Source: Pseudodesulfovibrio sp. zrk46
GTDB lineage: Bacteria; Desulfobacterota; Desulfovibrionia; Desulfovibrionales; Desulfovibrionaceae
Direction of reading: 5' to 3'
Assembly: GCF_012516435.1 (NCBI RefSeq)
Contig: NZ_CP051216.1
Location: 434,001 to 498,000, forward strand
Length of the DNA: 64,000 bases
Of the stretch, positions 1 through 9,915 are shown piece by piece. The translations under genes were made by a program, and so were the position numbers. The stretch's first letter is position 1, and each line of letters starts with the position of its first letter. Below the pieces are notes generated by a model. That model saw only the letters and a program-made list of their open reading frames with translations, had not been told where the DNA came from and did no database searches.

Positions 1-159
1 AAAAGGGTCACACTTCGTTAACAATCACTCTCTGACCGTTTGTATCACTCGATTTCCGACCTCATCGGAGTACAGTTAATAATAGTAGCGATGTGGCGGA
101 TAGGATAAAAATCAGATATGGTCCATCCACTTTGAAACACTCGACCGACTGAGATAAGC

Positions 160-3100
160 ATGCTGACATTCCTTGATAAAATTCCCTTCGGCACACCAAA
201 GCTCCGACGTATCGGCTTCTGGGTACTCACCTCATTCATTGCATACGTCCTCATCGGCTTCTTCGTCCTCCCGCCTGTACTCAAATCCGTGATCATCGAT
301 CAGGCACACAAGGCGCTCAACCGCGAGACCTCGGTGGAGGAGGTCTACTTCAATCCCCTGACCCTGCATATCGAGGTAGCCGGGGTCAAAATCGAAAAAC
401 TCGATGGCGACGGGAATCTCGCATCGCTCGGTTCCTTCACGGCCCGCCCCGGTATCGCCACCATCTGGAAATTCGCGCCGGTCATCTCCTACCTCCATCT
501 GCGCGACCTGGCTGTGGACGTCACGTTCTACGGCGACGGCAGATATTCCATCTCCGATCTGTTCGGCAAACCTGACCCGAACAAGAAAAAGGAAAAAGAC
601 ATTCCGGCCGAGGAGGACATTGTCTTCCCATTCTCCCTCTATGGTTTCGAGATGACCAACGCCACCATCGTCTTTGATGATCGCCCCCACGCCAAGAAGC
701 ACGTCATCTCTAACCTCAACCTGCTGGTGCCCTTCACCTCCAGTTTTCTTGACCTGCGCAAGGAATTCACCCAGCCCAAATTTACGGCCGTGGTCAACGG
801 CGACCCCGTGGAACTGACTGGCCGCACTCTGCCCTTTGACCACTCCCTGCGTACCGAGTTCCAACTGGGCGCAGTCGACGTGAACCTCGATCAATACTGG
901 CGCTACGTACCCATCAATTCTCCACTGCAATTAAAACAGGGAAGGTTCACTTCGGACATCTCCCTCTTTTTCGAACGGCCCGACGCCCAGCGCGTCCAGC
1001 TCTTCCTTGGTGGCGGCGGCAAGCTTACCAATCTGGCGCTCGACGACCCGAACAACGGCACAGTGTTCTCTCTCAAGGAGCTCTCCTTTGAGATGGAGAA
1101 ATTCTCCCTTGGCGACAAGGAGCTGGTGTTCAAGGACGTGACCCTGAATACGCCGTACTTCAAACTGATCCGCAACAAGAACAACAGCATCAACTGGGCC
1201 GGATACTTCCCGGAAACGCCCGATCCTGAACGAGACAGCCTTCCGCCTTCCCCACAGGAAGAGGCAGCCAAGGACAATGCGCCGTTCAAGGTCACACTGA
1301 ACGAGATTTCCATAGAGAAAGGCGAACTGGACTGGAACGACCGGGCTGTTCCCGGCGGCTTCCAGCGGACGTTCAAAAACTTCAATTTCACTGGCAATGC
1401 CATCACCACCGATGGCGACACGCCCAGCCGAATCGCGGCGTCCATAGGTGAAAAGGAAAACCTGTCTCTGAACGGCACCGTCACCCTTATCCCCTTGAAG
1501 GGGCAAGCCCGGCTGAAACTGAAAGATCTTGCGCTTCCCACTTTCCACACCTACCTCGCACAGGGCCTCCCCATGACGGTGAATTCCGGCATAGTGGGCT
1601 GTGATGCAGAACTCCATTTCCAAGCTGTCAACGGAGACTTTGATCTGGCCGTGAACAATTCCACTGCGACCGTCAACAACCTTGCGCTGTCCAAGCCAGA
1701 CGCCAAGGAACCCAGCTTCGGGCTGACCGAACTGGCCCTTTCCGGCGCCAAGTTCGACCTCAAGGCCAAGGACGTTCTGGTGGATGAAATCCGCATCAAC
1801 GATCCCATGCTCAAGCTGGTGAAAGAGAAGCGCGGCGACATTGATCTGGTGAAACTGTTCCAGAAGGACAAGGACGTCGTCGCCGAGGAAAAGGTCGCCG
1901 AAGCCGAAGTTCCCAAGTGGACCGCCACGGTCAACCGGGTACGCATGACAGGCGGTGCGGCCTCCTACAAGGATTTCTCCCTCAATAATCCGGCCACATT
2001 GTCCATCAACACTCTCAAGGTGGATGTGGACAACGTGAGCACCCGACAAGGCGCGACCATGACATATGACGTATCCACCCACTGGGGCGGCAAGGGGACG
2101 CTGTCCGTAGCTGGCAAGCTGACGGCCGACCCGCTCTCCACCGACGGCCGACTCCAAATGCGCGGCATGGGCCTGCGGCCACTGGACGGTCATCTTGGCG
2201 AGTTCACGCAACTCCTCTTTGCCAGCGGTACGGCGAGCACGGATCTCAAGTACAAATTCACAGGCGGCGACACCCCAAAATTCGCCATTCAGGGCAATGC
2301 CTCTCTCAACAAGGTCCAACTCAAGGACAACCGGGGCAAAGGCGAGTTTGCCGGTATTGATGCCCTTACTTTGGCCAATCTCCGGTTCTCCAACGAGCCG
2401 TATCGACTGGGTGTGGCAGATATTCACTTGGAAGGACCGCGCGTGGTCGTGGACTTCGATGAAAAGGGCAACCTCAATCTGCGCCGGGCCTTTGGCATTC
2501 CGGAACCACCTCCTGTCTCCGACAAGGACAAGAAAGACGAATCCCAAAAGGGAAAAGCTAAAAAATCTACTAAGAAAGAAGAAGCCAAGGCAACTGAATC
2601 CACTGAAGAAGCTGCTCCTGAGCCGTCGTTCTTCGACACCATCGACATCGGCACCGTGACCATGGACAAGGGACACGTCATCTACCGCGACGCCTCGGTG
2701 GAACCGACCTATTTCACCACCATCAGCGACATGAAGCTGGGGCTGGTAGACATCGCCCAGACCAAGGAGGCGCGGCCCAAGCTGAATTTCAGCGCCAAGA
2801 TCGGCCCCACTCCCATGTCAGTCACGGGTGTGGTCAATCCCGTTATCACGCCCATGTACTCTGACCTCACCATCGCCGTGAACGGCATGGAGCTGGTCCC
2901 GCTGAGTCCTTACACCATCAAGAATCTGGCCTACCCCATTGAAAAGGGAAGACTCTACGCAGACGTCAACTTCAAGACAGAAAACTGGATTCTCACGGCG
3001 GACAACAAATTCTTCATCGAACAATTGGTCCTCGGCCCCAAGGACAAACGACCGGGCGCACCCAACGTGCCCGTCAAGTTCGGCCTTGCCCTGCTGCAGG

Positions 3101-3831
3101 ACAGCAACGGCGACATAGAGCTGAACCTGCCCATTCGCGGCAAGCTCAACGATCCGGATTTCCGCATCGGCGGCATCGTGTTCAAGGCCATCGCGTCCCT
3201 GTTCGTCAAGGCTCTGGCATCTCCCTTCTCCCTGATCGGCTCCATCTTTGGCGGAGGCGGGCAGGACATGGACTTCGTGGTCTTCCAACCGGGCCGCCAC
3301 CAACTGGACCAGGCAGGCTTGAAGAAGATCGACACCACCATCAAGGCCATGCTCGAGCGTCAAAAGCTCAAGCTGGAAGTGGATGGCGTCATCGACCCGG
3401 ATGCCGACAAGCGCGGGCTGGTCAGCGTCATCTTCGAGAACAAGCTCAAGCAGCAGAAATACAACTCCCTGACGCGCAAGGAACGGGCGGCCACCACGGT
3501 CGACGCCGTCACCGTGCCGCCCGAAGAATATGAAGAATTCCTGTTCGAGGCATACAAGGAAGAGCCTGACCCGGAAGGCATCAAGCCTACGACCCTGTTC
3601 ATGACCGACCGCCAGCCGGTTGAGGTCATGGAGAAGTTCATCCTCGACCGCATCGTGGTCACGGATGATGACCTGAACGAGCTGGCGCGTCTGCGTGCAG
3701 CCGCAGTGAAGAACCACATGATTACAAAGGCTCCAGCCCTGACTGAGCGCGTCTACCTGCTGGACCGCAGAAAGGACAAGAAAGGCAAGACAGGCGTTCC
3801 CATGCACCGGGCCGACCTGGGTATCAAATAG
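160..3831 (+). CDS. DUF748 / AsmA-like envelope protein
   Basis: Large protein of 1223 residues with one N-terminal membrane anchor (about residues 18-42) followed by a long periplasmic region. The opening pattern of anchor, then a conserved NPLTLHIEV segment, and the repeated beta-rich blocks match DUF748 proteins, which are related to AsmA-type lipid-transfer bridge proteins. A lysine/glutamate-rich low-complexity linker lies near residues 790-820, and a charged C-terminal domain follows a glycine-rich FGGGGQD turn near 1030. The family's exact substrate is not established; transport or maintenance of the outer envelope is an inference. The ATG is preceded by a purine-rich stretch. It is followed after 9 bases by a histidine kinase, so the two are probably co-transcribed. 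Confidence 0.85.
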   Translation: MLTFLDKIPFGTPKLRRIGFWVLTSFIAYVLIGFFVLPPVLKSVIIDQAHKALNRETSVEEVYFNPLTLHIEVAGVKIEKLDGDGNLASLGSFTARPGIATIWKFAPVISYLHLRDLAVDVTFYGDGRYSISDLFGKPDPNKKKEKDIPAEEDIVFPFSLYGFEMTNATIVFDDRPHAKKHVISNLNLLVPFTSSFLDLRKEFTQPKFTAVVNGDPVELTGRTLPFDHSLRTEFQLGAVDVNLDQYWRYVPINSPLQLKQGRFTSDISLFFERPDAQRVQLFLGGGGKLTNLALDDPNNGTVFSLKELSFEMEKFSLGDKELVFKDVTLNTPYFKLIRNKNNSINWAGYFPETPDPERDSLPPSPQEEAAKDNAPFKVTLNEISIEKGELDWNDRAVPGGFQRTFKNFNFTGNAITTDGDTPSRIAASIGEKENLSLNGTVTLIPLKGQARLKLKDLALPTFHTYLAQGLPMTVNSGIVGCDAELHFQAVNGDFDLAVNNSTATVNNLALSKPDAKEPSFGLTELALSGAKFDLKAKDVLVDEIRINDPMLKLVKEKRGDIDLVKLFQKDKDVVAEEKVAEAEVPKWTATVNRVRMTGGAASYKDFSLNNPATLSINTLKVDVDNVSTRQGATMTYDVSTHWGGKGTLSVAGKLTADPLSTDGRLQMRGMGLRPLDGHLGEFTQLLFASGTASTDLKYKFTGGDTPKFAIQGNASLNKVQLKDNRGKGEFAGIDALTLANLRFSNEPYRLGVADIHLEGPRVVVDFDEKGNLNLRRAFGIPEPPPVSDKDKKDESQKGKAKKSTKKEEAKATESTEEAAPEPSFFDTIDIGTVTMDKGHVIYRDASVEPTYFTTISDMKLGLVDIAQTKEARPKLNFSAKIGPTPMSVTGVVNPVITPMYSDLTIAVNGMELVPLSPYTIKNLAYPIEKGRLYADVNFKTENWILTADNKFFIEQLVLGPKDKRPGAPNVPVKFGLALLQDSNGDIELNLPIRGKLNDPDFRIGGIVFKAIASLFVKALASPFSLIGSIFGGGGQDMDFVVFQPGRHQLDQAGLKKIDTTIKAMLERQKLKLEVDGVIDPDADKRGLVSVIFENKLKQQKYNSLTRKERAATTVDAVTVPPEEYEEFLFEAYKEEPDPEGIKPTTLFMTDRQPVEVMEKFILDRIVVTDDDLNELARLRAAAVKNHMITKAPALTERVYLLDRRKDKKGKTGVPMHRADLGIK

Positions 3832-3840
3832 GAGAAACCA

Positions 3841-5337
3841 ATGCCGCAAATGAAGGGAAACAGGATCATGACAGGGGCAGTGACCACCATCATAGCTCTG
3901 TTCTCTTGCGCCCTTCCCGCCGCGGCCCATGACGATCTCATTACGCCCAACGGCGACTTGATTCCGTACCTTTTGATGGCCTTTGTCGTGGCCGCCATCA
4001 TCACTTTGGCCCTGCTCTACTTCAACCGGGTGCTCAAGCGAGGCATTGAACGACGAACCGGGGAGCTCAAGCGGAACCAGGAAAGTCTGCGTCAGGTCAT
4101 TGATCTGATGCCCAACATGATTCACGTTAAAAATCGCGAGGGACGCTTCCTCCTCATCAACCGCACCATGGCGGACAGCCTCGGTAGTACCGTGGATGAA
4201 CTGACAGGCTCCCTGCATTCGGACGTCCACCCCAACGCAAAAGAGATGGAGCGCATCCGCGAGGATGACATGGTCGTTTTTGACAACGGTTTTCCGCAGG
4301 TAAAAATGGAGGAGCCGTATCACTTCGTTGACGGTTCGATCCACTGGCTGCAAACGACTCGACTCCCGTATACGCCTGCCGACTCTGATGAGCCCGCCGT
4401 GCTCACATTGGCCGTAGATATCACCCGCAGAAAGGAAGACAATGAGGCGCTGCAAAAGTCTCAGGACGAATTGCAAAAGCTCAATGAGGAGCTCGAACAA
4501 CGGGTGGAAGAGCGCACCGCAAGCCTTGCTGCGGCCAAGGAAGAGTTGATGGAATCTCTTGACCAGTTGAAGCAGACACAGGAGGAGCTGATTCTGTCCG
4601 AGAAGCTCGCGGCACTGGGTGGTCTGGTTGCGGGCGTGGCCCATGAGATCAACACCCCGCTGGGAGTGGGCGTCACAGCCGGTTCCTTCCTGAGTGACAA
4701 CCTCAAGGACATGGCAAAGCGCTTCGATCAGGGAGAACTCAAGAAGTCGGACCTGGAGAAGTTCATAGAGACCGGGACCGAGTCGTCCAAGACACTTATG
4801 ACCAACTTGAACAGGGCTGCCGAACTCATCCGCAGTTTCAAGCAGGTCGCAGCCGACCAGTCTTCGGAACTGCGACGCCCCTTCAACCTCCGCGAATACG
4901 TGGACGAGGCTCTGCTCAGCTTGCGGCCAAAATACAAGCGAACAGGCCACGTTATCGAAAACCACTGCCCGGATATCGAGATAGACAGCTATCCCGGTGC
5001 CTTCATGCAGATCATCACCAACCTGCTGGTCAACGCACTGATCCACGCATACGATGAAGACGATTATGGCCATATTGTCATGGACGGAACGGTGGAGAAT
5101 GACAAACTGGTTTTCACCTTCAAGGATGATGGCAAAGGCATGGATAATAATACCATGGACAAGGCCTTTGAGCCCTTCTACACTACTAAAAGAGAAAAAG
5201 GCGGAACAGGCCTTGGTTTGCACATCGTGTTCAACACGGTAACGCAGACTCTGGGCGGCACAGTCCGCATGACGTCCGAGCCGGGCAAGGGAACTGAATT
5301 TACGATCACTATGCCCCTGTCCGAAAAAACGGTTTGA
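3841..5337 (+). CDS. PAS-domain sensor histidine kinase
   Basis: A 498-residue membrane kinase. An N-terminal hydrophobic signal or first helix ends at an AxA site (about residues 10-29), then comes a second membrane helix (about 40-60), a PAS domain (about 80-200), a coiled coil (about 200-260), a HisKA domain with the phospho-acceptor histidine in VAHEINTPL (about 275), and a HATPase with DDGKGMD, TTKREKGGTGLGL and a normal C-terminal end. All kinase motifs are present. The start has a GGAG ribosome site 7 bases upstream. The next gene is a response regulator 22 bases downstream, so this is likely a kinase-regulator pair. The signal sensed is unknown. Confidence 0.92.
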   Translation: MPQMKGNRIMTGAVTTIIALFSCALPAAAHDDLITPNGDLIPYLLMAFVVAAIITLALLYFNRVLKRGIERRTGELKRNQESLRQVIDLMPNMIHVKNREGRFLLINRTMADSLGSTVDELTGSLHSDVHPNAKEMERIREDDMVVFDNGFPQVKMEEPYHFVDGSIHWLQTTRLPYTPADSDEPAVLTLAVDITRRKEDNEALQKSQDELQKLNEELEQRVEERTASLAAAKEELMESLDQLKQTQEELILSEKLAALGGLVAGVAHEINTPLGVGVTAGSFLSDNLKDMAKRFDQGELKKSDLEKFIETGTESSKTLMTNLNRAAELIRSFKQVAADQSSELRRPFNLREYVDEALLSLRPKYKRTGHVIENHCPDIEIDSYPGAFMQIITNLLVNALIHAYDEDDYGHIVMDGTVENDKLVFTFKDDGKGMDNNTMDKAFEPFYTTKREKGGTGLGLHIVFNTVTQTLGGTVRMTSEPGKGTEFTITMPLSEKTV

Positions 5338-5359
5338 CCGTCCAACACTGGAATAAGCT

Positions 5360-6898
5360 ATGGATGATGAACTGATTTTCGCCGATGAGACTGACGAGAG
5401 CCCACTTCAACTGGAAGCCAAGTGGAAGCTGCTGGTGGTGGACGATGACGAATTCGTCCACAAGGTCACTTCCATGGTGCTCACGGACTACGAGTTCGAG
5501 GGCTTCGGCCTTGAGATACTCAGCGCCTACTCAGCCGATGAAGGCCGCGAACTCCTGAAGCAACACCCAGACACCGCAGTCATCCTGCTGGACGTTGTCA
5601 TGGAGACCCCGCAGGCAGGCCTTGATCTGGCAGACTGGATTCGCCACGACCAGGGCAACAAGATGATCCGCATCATCCTGCGCACCGGTCAGCCGGGCGA
5701 AGCCCCGGAAAAGGATGTCATCGTTCGCTACGACATCAACGACTACAAGGAAAAGTCGGAGCTGACCTCCCTCAAGCTGACCACCACCGTAACCACGGCC
5801 ATCCGCTCCTACCGCGATATCCGCACCATCGAGCAGAACCGCATGGGGCTGGCCCAGATCGTGGCAGCCTCCCCCACCATGTTCAAGACGCAATCCCTGT
5901 GCGATTTCGCCTCGGGCGTCCTGACACAGCTTGCGTCCACACTGACCATTGACCAGTCCAGCGTGTACGCACGCATGTCCGGTCTGGCGGCTGCCGAACA
6001 GGAAGGTGAACTCACGGTCATTGCCTCCACAGGCAAGTACAAGAACATGCAGGGCGCCTCCGTGGAATCCCTTGCCGATGTAAAGGCTCGCAAGGATATC
6101 GCCGCGGCCCTGAAGCAAAAGAAGAGCTTTTTCAGCGGCGAGTCATTCGTGGGCTACTTCAGAACGGGAAGCGGTTCCGAGAACGTCATCTACATGACCA
6201 CTCCCAGAAAGCTCGGCGACAACGACCGTACCCTCATTGAAATTTTCTCGGCCAACATTGCTGTGGCCTTTGACAACATCGACCTCAACTCCGTGATCAC
6301 GGAAACCCAGCGCGAACTTCTCTTCACACTGGGCGAGGTGGTGGAAACCCGCTCGTCAGAGACCGCCAACCACGTCCGCCGTGTGGCTGAGTATTCCTAT
6401 TTGCTAGGGCTCAAGGCCGGCATGTCCGAAGAAGATGCAGAGTGCCTCAAGCTCGCATCGCCCATGCATGACGTGGGCAAGATCGGCATTCCCGATTCCG
6501 TACTGCTCAAGCCCGGAAAACTGGATGCAGACGAATTCGACATCATCAAGCGGCACACCCTCATCGGCTATGAAATCCTGCGGGGTTCCAACAGACCCAT
6601 TATGCAGATGGCCGCCACTGTCGCCCTGCAGCACCATGAGCGCTGGGATGGCACAGGCTACCCCCATGGCCTCAAGGGAGAAGAGATCCACCTGGCAGGT
6701 CGCATCACCATGATCGCCGACGTATTTGACGCACTGGCCACCACCCGCGTCTATAAGGACGCATGGCTACTCAGCGACATTCTCAACTATCTGGAAGACT
6801 ACAAGGGAACGCAGTTCGATCCGAATCTGGTCGATATTTTTGTGAATAATCTGGATGAATTTCTGGCGATCAAGCAGCAACTGCCCGACGACGACTAG
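5360..6898 (+). CDS. Response regulator with DUF3369 and HD-GYP output
   Basis: A 512-residue regulator. The receiver domain (about 25-150) carries VVDDDE and the phospho-aspartate in VILLDVV. A DUF3369 region (about 160-310) follows, then an HD-GYP domain with HDVGKIGI (His at 370) and HHERWDGTGYP (first His at 425). The GYP motif is intact, so cyclic-di-GMP hydrolysis is expected from family knowledge. The upstream kinase is the probable partner. Its stop codon lies only a few bases from the stop of the convergent GGDEF/EAL gene, so two cyclic-di-GMP genes meet end to end with no clear terminator between them. Confidence 0.93.
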   Translation: MDDELIFADETDESPLQLEAKWKLLVVDDDEFVHKVTSMVLTDYEFEGFGLEILSAYSADEGRELLKQHPDTAVILLDVVMETPQAGLDLADWIRHDQGNKMIRIILRTGQPGEAPEKDVIVRYDINDYKEKSELTSLKLTTTVTTAIRSYRDIRTIEQNRMGLAQIVAASPTMFKTQSLCDFASGVLTQLASTLTIDQSSVYARMSGLAAAEQEGELTVIASTGKYKNMQGASVESLADVKARKDIAAALKQKKSFFSGESFVGYFRTGSGSENVIYMTTPRKLGDNDRTLIEIFSANIAVAFDNIDLNSVITETQRELLFTLGEVVETRSSETANHVRRVAEYSYLLGLKAGMSEEDAECLKLASPMHDVGKIGIPDSVLLKPGKLDADEFDIIKRHTLIGYEILRGSNRPIMQMAATVALQHHERWDGTGYPHGLKGEEIHLAGRITMIADVFDALATTRVYKDAWLLSDILNYLEDYKGTQFDPNLVDIFVNNLDEFLAIKQQLPDDD

Positions 6899-6904
6899 AG
6901 GCCT

Positions 6905-9784
6905 TTAATCTACGTACTCGTGGCAGATGGCCATCTTGCTCTGCAGGTAGACGATCACGTCTTCCAGCGGCAGCGGCTTGCTGTAGTAATACCCCTGCAC
7001 CATCTCACACCCGTAGGCTTCCAGCAGTTCCAACTGGGCACGGGTCTCCACTCCTTCGGCCACCACCTTGACGCCAAGGTTGTGCGCCATGAGCACGATG
7101 GTCTCAACGATCTGCGCATCAGACATGTCGTCCGTCATGTCACGCACGAAGGACTGGTCGATCTTGAGCACATTGATGGGGAAATTCTTAATGTAGTACA
7201 GCGAGGAATGCCCGGTACCAAAATCATCGATGGCAATGGAAATACCGCGCGCTGACAGCAGGTTGAGCTTTTCCACCGAAGTCTCGATATCGGTCATAAG
7301 AGTGGATTCCGTGATCTCCAACTCCAACTTCTTGCTGGGCAGGCCGTTGCGTTCGAGATTGGCAATGACGGTGTCCACCAGATCTTCCTGCTCGAACTGC
7401 AGCGGCGACAGGTTGACCGACACGGTGATATCCGAGCAGCCAACACCATCCAAAAGCTGCATGGCCTGACAAGAGGTCTCCAGCACGAACTCGCCAAGGG
7501 GCACGATGAGGCCAGTCTCTTCCGCAAGGGGAATGAAATCCGCGGGGCTGACAATGGTGCCGTCGGGCTTGGCCCAGCGCACCAGCGCCTCCATGCCCAT
7601 AACCGTACCGGTCTTGAGATGAATCTTGGGCTGGAAGTAAACGGTGAACTGACGATCCTTGATAGCCTGACGCATGTCGCTCTCCAGCTTGAGGCGACGT
7701 GAGATTCGGTCGTTCATCTCCTGGGTAAACAGGAAATAGACGTTCTTGCCCTTGGCCTTGGACTGGTACATGGCCATGTCAGCATTCTTGATCAGGATAT
7801 CAGCGTCTTCACCATCATCAGGATACAGCGTCACGCCTATGGACGGGGTAACTTCCACTTCCTCATTCACGAGGACAAACGGCTCGGCAAAAACAGCCAT
7901 GAGGCGATCTGCCAACTCGATGACCTCACGCTCATCTTCCACATGTTCCACCACGATGAGGAACTCATCACCGCCCAGACGGGCTACGGTATCCGCATCA
8001 CGGAAGTCATTCTTGAGGCGCTCACCCACCTGCTGGATAAGGATGTCACCCACGGCGTGGCCCATGGAATCATTAATCTTCTTGAAATTGTCGATATCGA
8101 GGAACAGCACCGCAACTTTGAAGTCCTCACGCTGGGCGTGGGCAATGGCCACGGACAGACGGTCCTGAGCCAGCGTGCGGTTGGGCAGGCCGGTCAGGGC
8201 ATCATGATATGCCTGATGCTCAAGCTGCTTGTCCTTGAGCTTCATGTCGGAGATATCGTGGAAGACTGCGACGTAGTTGCAAATTTCCCCGTCTTCATCA
8301 CGCACGGAACTAATGCTTAGAATCTCTGGGTAAGTCTCGCCATTCTTACGTCGATTCCAGATTTCACCGTGCCAGCGGCCTTCTTTCTGCAAGTTGAGCC
8401 ACATGTCACGGTAAAAATCATCATCGTGGTGTTCGGACTTGAGGACACGCGGGTTCTTGCCCAGCACTTCTTCCGGAGTATAGCCCGTGATGGAAGTAAA
8501 TGAGGGGTTCACCTCGACCATGTTGCCATTGGTATCGGTGATGGAAATTCCTTCAAGGGCATTATGGAAGACCATGGCGAACAGTTTGAGTTGTTGCTCG
8601 GCCTTGACGCGCTCATCGATCTCCGCCTTGAGATCGTTATTAAATCCTTCCAGTTGCGACATGTACTGGTTGAATCGCATGGCGAGTTCGCCCACCTCGC
8701 CCTGACACTTCACATCTGCTCGCACGGACAGGTCGCCGCGTTCAGCCTGCGACATACTCCCAGCCAACGCCTTGAGCGGTCTGGCGATATCCGAGCCAAG
8801 GTAATACCCCAACGGCAGAATGATCAGAACAACCACAGCTCCAGTCAGGAGAAGCAGGTTTCTCAAACGCTCCAGTGGCGAGTACACTTCGTCCAGATAG
8901 CTGGCGGAACAGACGAACCAATCCATCTCTGGGACGGAACGGAACACCATCAGTTTCTCACGCGGTGTCATGTAACCGGGATCGACCCACCAGTAGGTGA
9001 TCTGGCCGTCGCCCTGCTCCAGCACAGACTGGAAGAGGTTGCTGCCTTTGGCTCCCTTGGTGTTGGTCACATTCCCCTGCAACCACGGATGGATGATCAT
9101 GTCACCCTGTGCGTCGACAATGAACACGTAGCCACTCTTTCCGATAATGTGGGAGTCCACAACCGACCGGAAATCATTGATATCCACCAGCGCGGGGAAT
9201 TCACTGCGATAGGAGGAAACGGAAACAATCCAATCCCATGGCTCGAAGTACATCATGTACAGCGCCTTGGGCCGCTCTTCCCTTTCGCCGGGGTTAGCCC
9301 ATTCGTATTCTATGTACCCCTGTCTCTGGCCAGTTTGAACCTTGCCCAACCAGTGTTCGGAAAGATCTCGCCCCTCCATGCCCAAGGCCGGATGCATCTC
9401 CACAATGCCCTTACCCGACATGGCATAAATGTAGCCGGTTTCACCGATGGTCTGACTGAGAAGAATGCGTCGGGCTTCCGCACGCGCTTCCACTTCACTC
9501 ATTTCACCAGTCTGCACCGCCTCGTTGAATCCCTGAAGGATTTCCACGTTCTTTTCGGCAATGGCCCGAAGGCGATTGCGAATGGAAACGCGCGCAGCCA
9601 CTTGAACAGTGTCCCGAATCCCCTCGGTGGAGGTTTCCAGTTGCAGCAGGATATTATCTTCCAGGCTGTCACGGACAGTGGAATAAATCACGACAGCAGC
9701 AAGCCCCGTGGTCAGTATGAACAGCACGGTGAAAGCCGCCATCAAGCGGTATTTGATACTTATCTTTTGGAACCAATCGGCCAT
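6905..9784 (-). CDS. dCache-HAMP-PAS-GGDEF-EAL cyclic-di-GMP protein
   Basis: A 959-residue membrane protein. The first helix is at about residues 13-35, a double Cache-type periplasmic sensor at about 40-310, a second helix at about 313-333, HAMP at about 335-385, PAS at about 405-520, GGDEF at about 530-690 with an intact GGDEF signature near 603, and EAL at about 705-950 with EALVRW, IDDFGTGHSS and VVAEGVET. Both catalytic domains look intact, so it may make and degrade cyclic-di-GMP; which activity dominates cannot be read from sequence. It is transcribed alone, facing the HD-GYP operon. Confidence 0.93.
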   Translation of the reverse strand: MADWFQKISIKYRLMAAFTVLFILTTGLAAVVIYSTVRDSLEDNILLQLETSTEGIRDTVQVAARVSIRNRLRAIAEKNVEILQGFNEAVQTGEMSEVEARAEARRILLSQTIGETGYIYAMSGKGIVEMHPALGMEGRDLSEHWLGKVQTGQRQGYIEYEWANPGEREERPKALYMMYFEPWDWIVSVSSYRSEFPALVDINDFRSVVDSHIIGKSGYVFIVDAQGDMIIHPWLQGNVTNTKGAKGSNLFQSVLEQGDGQITYWWVDPGYMTPREKLMVFRSVPEMDWFVCSASYLDEVYSPLERLRNLLLLTGAVVVLIILPLGYYLGSDIARPLKALAGSMSQAERGDLSVRADVKCQGEVGELAMRFNQYMSQLEGFNNDLKAEIDERVKAEQQLKLFAMVFHNALEGISITDTNGNMVEVNPSFTSITGYTPEEVLGKNPRVLKSEHHDDDFYRDMWLNLQKEGRWHGEIWNRRKNGETYPEILSISSVRDEDGEICNYVAVFHDISDMKLKDKQLEHQAYHDALTGLPNRTLAQDRLSVAIAHAQREDFKVAVLFLDIDNFKKINDSMGHAVGDILIQQVGERLKNDFRDADTVARLGGDEFLIVVEHVEDEREVIELADRLMAVFAEPFVLVNEEVEVTPSIGVTLYPDDGEDADILIKNADMAMYQSKAKGKNVYFLFTQEMNDRISRRLKLESDMRQAIKDRQFTVYFQPKIHLKTGTVMGMEALVRWAKPDGTIVSPADFIPLAEETGLIVPLGEFVLETSCQAMQLLDGVGCSDITVSVNLSPLQFEQEDLVDTVIANLERNGLPSKKLELEITESTLMTDIETSVEKLNLLSARGISIAIDDFGTGHSSLYYIKNFPINVLKIDQSFVRDMTDDMSDAQIVETIVLMAHNLGVKVVAEGVETRAQLELLEAYGCEMVQGYYYSKPLPLEDVIVYLQSKMAICHEYVD

Positions 9785-9915
9785 GAGTTTCCCTATCGAC
9801 TTATCCTGTCGCCTTTTTTCAGCAACAGTTGCGTCCTCTAACCCTATGGATTCCTCGCCCGTTTGAAAAGTGTATTATAACAAAAATAACGAGCTTATAG
9901 GTATGAAATCGAGGA

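Noticed and set aside
2818..5223. 801-residue open frame on the minus strand
   Set aside because: It lies opposite the DUF748 and kinase genes, which have clear motifs; long antisense frames are common in this codon usage.
8564..9841. 425-residue plus-strand frame opposite the GGDEF/EAL gene
   Set aside because: Composition and lack of family motifs mark it as a shadow of the real gene.
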